Source: Chaetorhynchus papuensis
Taxonomy: Eukaryota > Chordata > Aves > Passeriformes > Rhipiduridae
NCBI GenBank assembly: GCA_013396525.1
Contig: VWYX01000123.1
Location: forward strand, 1,332,282 to 1,396,281
DNA length: 64,000 nt
Reading direction: 5' to 3'
Part shown: positions 61,587-64,000 of the stretch, in pieces
How the letters are laid out: the number at the start of each line of letters is the position of its first letter
Position numbering within the stretch: position 1 is the first letter of the stretch
Program-made: the position numbers and the translations under genes
The notes under the pieces: model-generated
Database searches by the model: none
Told to the model about the DNA's origin: nothing
What the model saw: the letters and a program-made list of their open reading frames with translations, nothing else

Positions 61587-64000
61587 CCAGGACCTTCACA
61601 ACACAAGCAGAGGTGGTACCCACAAGCAGCCACCGTGCACCACGATGCCAACATAAAGCAGCTTCCGTTCCCCTCCTTTCCCCTCAAGTCAGAACAGCAT
61701 CTCCCAAGAAGAATAATTGCTCAGATGCTTTCTCACTGTCTGTAATAACATATCCCTCATGTTATGCTAATTCAGAGCAGGAGATACCCAGAAGATCTCA
61801 AGGTGGAGCACAGGGGCAGTCTACTGCCCAGACATCTGCTCTTATCACAGGGCTTGCTGTGCTGCCAATTCACCGTGCACTGCTGATACCAATGCACGCA
61901 AAACCAAAGCAAACCAAGTTTGATCTGTGTTCAAACTTGTCTATGCTTCTGCCCCTTAACTAAACCGTCACTAGGAAGAGAAACTGCATAAAGTAAGAGA
62001 TTCCGTACTTTGAAATGAAACTACAGAAGGCACAGAGGGTTAAAATGAGCACACTTCTTTTTTTTTTTTTTGTTTTACACCTCTGAAACCATCCAGCACT
62101 GTCCTCCTCACACCAAAGCTGCACAGCTGCCTGCAGGCACATTATTTTACACTTCCTAAAACAAAATCTCCTAAGTCTAACAGTTCTAACACACAACCAG
62201 ATATACTCCAGCCAGGTATTGTCATTTGAAAAGGATTTTGCTGTCGTGGGCACTCAAAATACTGGGCACTTGAACAACTGTCCTGCCTCATAGAGCATGA
62301 CTTCAGTATGATATGAATTCAAGGGATGCAAATTGAGGCAAATAAAGCATTCATACCACCGAAGATACCTTAATTCCCTTTGTCTAAGAGGAGTTCTGTT
62401 GTGCTCACCTGATGCTCCTGTCCTTGCCTTACTTCTTGCAGGAACTTCTCTCTCTTCCTGTTCAGTAATTCCTCATGGACAAGAACTAGGGAAAGGAAGT
62501 CCCCAGCTGCTTGGCAGTTTTAAGCTCAAGTTAGAAAACGTGAGTAAACAATACAGCATACAAAAGCATTCAAGTGAAGATCTAGCTATAGGAAAACCAA
62601 TACTAATAAAAAGCCTTTGTTTTTTTACCACAGAGTAAATCTGAGGTTTCATAGTTTCACAACTCCCCTAAGTTTTCGATTGCTCCCTCTCTACCTCAAA
62701 GTGACATGTTTAACCTAAAGGAAAGCTACTTTCTTGCCTAACTGTGAGGAAAGCTGTGGACCGTACCTTCTTACACACCCAGAATGAAGACAATACTTAA
62801 AAATCTGAAGAAACAGGTTTTTAACCCCCATATTGGAGTCCTTAATTTCTGCAACTGCCTGTACAGAACAATGAACAACGTTAGACAAATAGCCAGCAGT
62901 CTTAAACTTCACTTAAGCCCTGTTTTGGAGCTGGATGGGAGGAGCTGGCAGCTGGCCACCTCACCAGGGACCAAGGTGTCAGGACACACTATGTTTTGGA
63001 GCTACTTTTACCCTACACTGATTTCCCCCATTATCCCTGGCAGGTCTCTTGTCCACCTGTGCAATGCAAGCCTGGTTATCTCTGCCAGCCCCAAAGAGCC
63101 CAGCCCAGCCCAGCCCAGCCCTTGGGGTCCCTCCCAGTGGCTGAATTACAGAAAAAACGAATGTGCCCTTGTCCAAAACACACACTGTGTGCCAAAGGTT
63201 TTGCCTCCGCTGGGGCTCCCTTGGGTCCCCACGGCACAGTTTATGTGGTGGGCAGAGTCAACAGCTTCCCCAGTTCTCTCTTCTTCACCCAACAGCAACA
63301 AAATGCAACATGCCCTGTGCATGGAAACCAGCTGGAACAGCAATGCCAGAGGTACTTGGGACACCTCAACCTGGTGAAGAAGGGTAGCGTGCTACTGTCA
63401 CCAAACACTGGTGAAAGCTTATCACACTCACTATGGAAACTAATGACTTCAAGCCCATGGACACAGGGGAAGGAGTAGGGATGAGAGAAATTTGTAGGTG
63501 TTTGCTCCCCAGGTCTCTCTTGCCCTTAAGTTTATTCTCTTGCACGGATTTCCCACCCCCAGGTGAGGCCATTGAAAGCCTTGCAGGTCATGGGTGGGCT
63601 GGTATCAGCCTTGCATGTGACAGTCCACTCCTTCCAGATTAGACAAGGGAGCCAGAAACAACTACTCCAGTACTGAACACAACTAGCATAAACGACAAAC
63701 TAGCAGGGGGATTGAGGGAAATGTTAACACAGAATTCCTGAGCTGAAGTTTTCTCTGTTCTGGCATCACTAGCACAAAGGGAAGGGAGTGAGGCTTCTGG
63801 GGCAGGCTGTTATGGCAGCCCTGCACAGCCTTGCATCAAGATTGCCTAAATGGCAAAGTGCAGCACATTTGGCTGAGGGCTATCTCCTCCTGTAAGCCGC
63901 TGCCGCTTATGTGGAATCAAGATGGATATTTTTAATCACGCTTCCTAACTGTTGCCATTTTCACAGCAGTTGCCAAGCAGGTGAATCCTTCAAACAATAC
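61587..64000. other. Non-coding DNA, no assigned exon
   Basis: Starts with the right copy of the LTR target duplication. It contains a T run near 62058-62071 and a CCCAG array at 63098-63121. The frames at 62784-63478 overlap one another in all phases and show no domain. Confidence 0.4.
63098..63121. repeat. (CCCAG)n array, about 5 units
   Basis: Second pentamer array of the same motif and the same strand as that at 60569-60604, about 2.5 kb away, in a different flanking context (AAAGAG before, CCTTGGGG after). Confidence 0.95.

Noticed and set aside
61559..61963. Plus-strand frame of 134 codons beginning in the LTR
   Set aside because: Its first codons are the LTR terminus, shared with the frame at 1078-1305 at the sister copy; the rest is unrelated flanking DNA.
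62784..63478. Plus-strand frames of 197 and 160 codons
   Set aside because: Mutually overlapping, driven by the CCCAG array and GC-rich flanks; no domain.
1..64000. CRISPR arrays, prophage, toxin-antitoxin or other prokaryotic systems
   Set aside because: The DNA is vertebrate: CR1 and LTR elements, intron signals, CpG depletion. The tandem repeats found have no spacer architecture.

Overview
The window is vertebrate nuclear DNA, almost certainly from a bird. It has long AT-rich non-coding stretches, no dense gene packing, several CR1-type non-LTR retrotransposon copies with the avian 3' end (GATGATCTCCAGAGG-like, then TTCCAACCC and TGTGATTCTG), solo endogenous-retrovirus LTRs, and an 873-base run of N typical of a draft assembly. 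Nothing looks bacterial or archaeal: there are no operons, ribosome binding sites, CRISPR arrays or tRNA/rRNA genes that I can recognise.

One real protein-coding gene is visible: FAM110B, on the minus strand. Its single coding exon spans 32350-33462 (370 codons plus stop), with a splice acceptor at 33513-33514 and a long 3' UTR running left to about 30.5-30.9 kb. Just upstream of the coding exon (about 33.68-33.95 kb) is a CpG-rich island that may be an alternative promoter. By analogy with mammalian FAM110B, whose 5' exons are non-coding and far away, the right half of the window (33.5-64 kb) is probably the last intron(s) or 5' region, and the left half (1-30 kb) is downstream intergenic DNA. 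No other exon can be assigned with confidence.

Layout: 1-1.28 kb unique DNA; 1278 into the N gap, an LTR on the minus strand; 2.4-5.75 kb unique; 5.76-7.24 kb a nested CR1-in-CR1; 12.46 kb a CR1 tail; 16.35-16.79 kb a solo LTR; 25.06-25.81 kb an interrupted CR1 with a CA microsatellite; 26-30.5 kb repeat-poor DNA; 30.5-33.5 kb FAM110B; 33.7 kb CpG island; 38.90-39.33 kb a second LTR of the 16.35 kb family; 42.6 kb a CR1 tail; 45.3-45.7 kb a purine-rich tract and minisatellite; 47.6-49.07 kb a 1.4 kb CR1 with reverse-transcriptase remains; 49.1-49.48 kb a local tandem duplication; 57.7-58.13 kb an old CR1; 60.57 and 63.1 kb CCCAG arrays; 61.11-61.59 kb a complete solo LTR with a 4-bp target duplication, the same family as the LTR at 1.28 kb.

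I found no novel multi-gene system. The observations most worth checking are structural: direct-repeat LTRs bracketing the only coding exon, inverted LTRs of a second family near the two window ends, the nested CR1, and the CpG island with its 14-bp palindrome. Identity of the gene rests on recall of the FAM110B protein, and repeat identities on recall of avian CR1 consensus patterns; no search was run.
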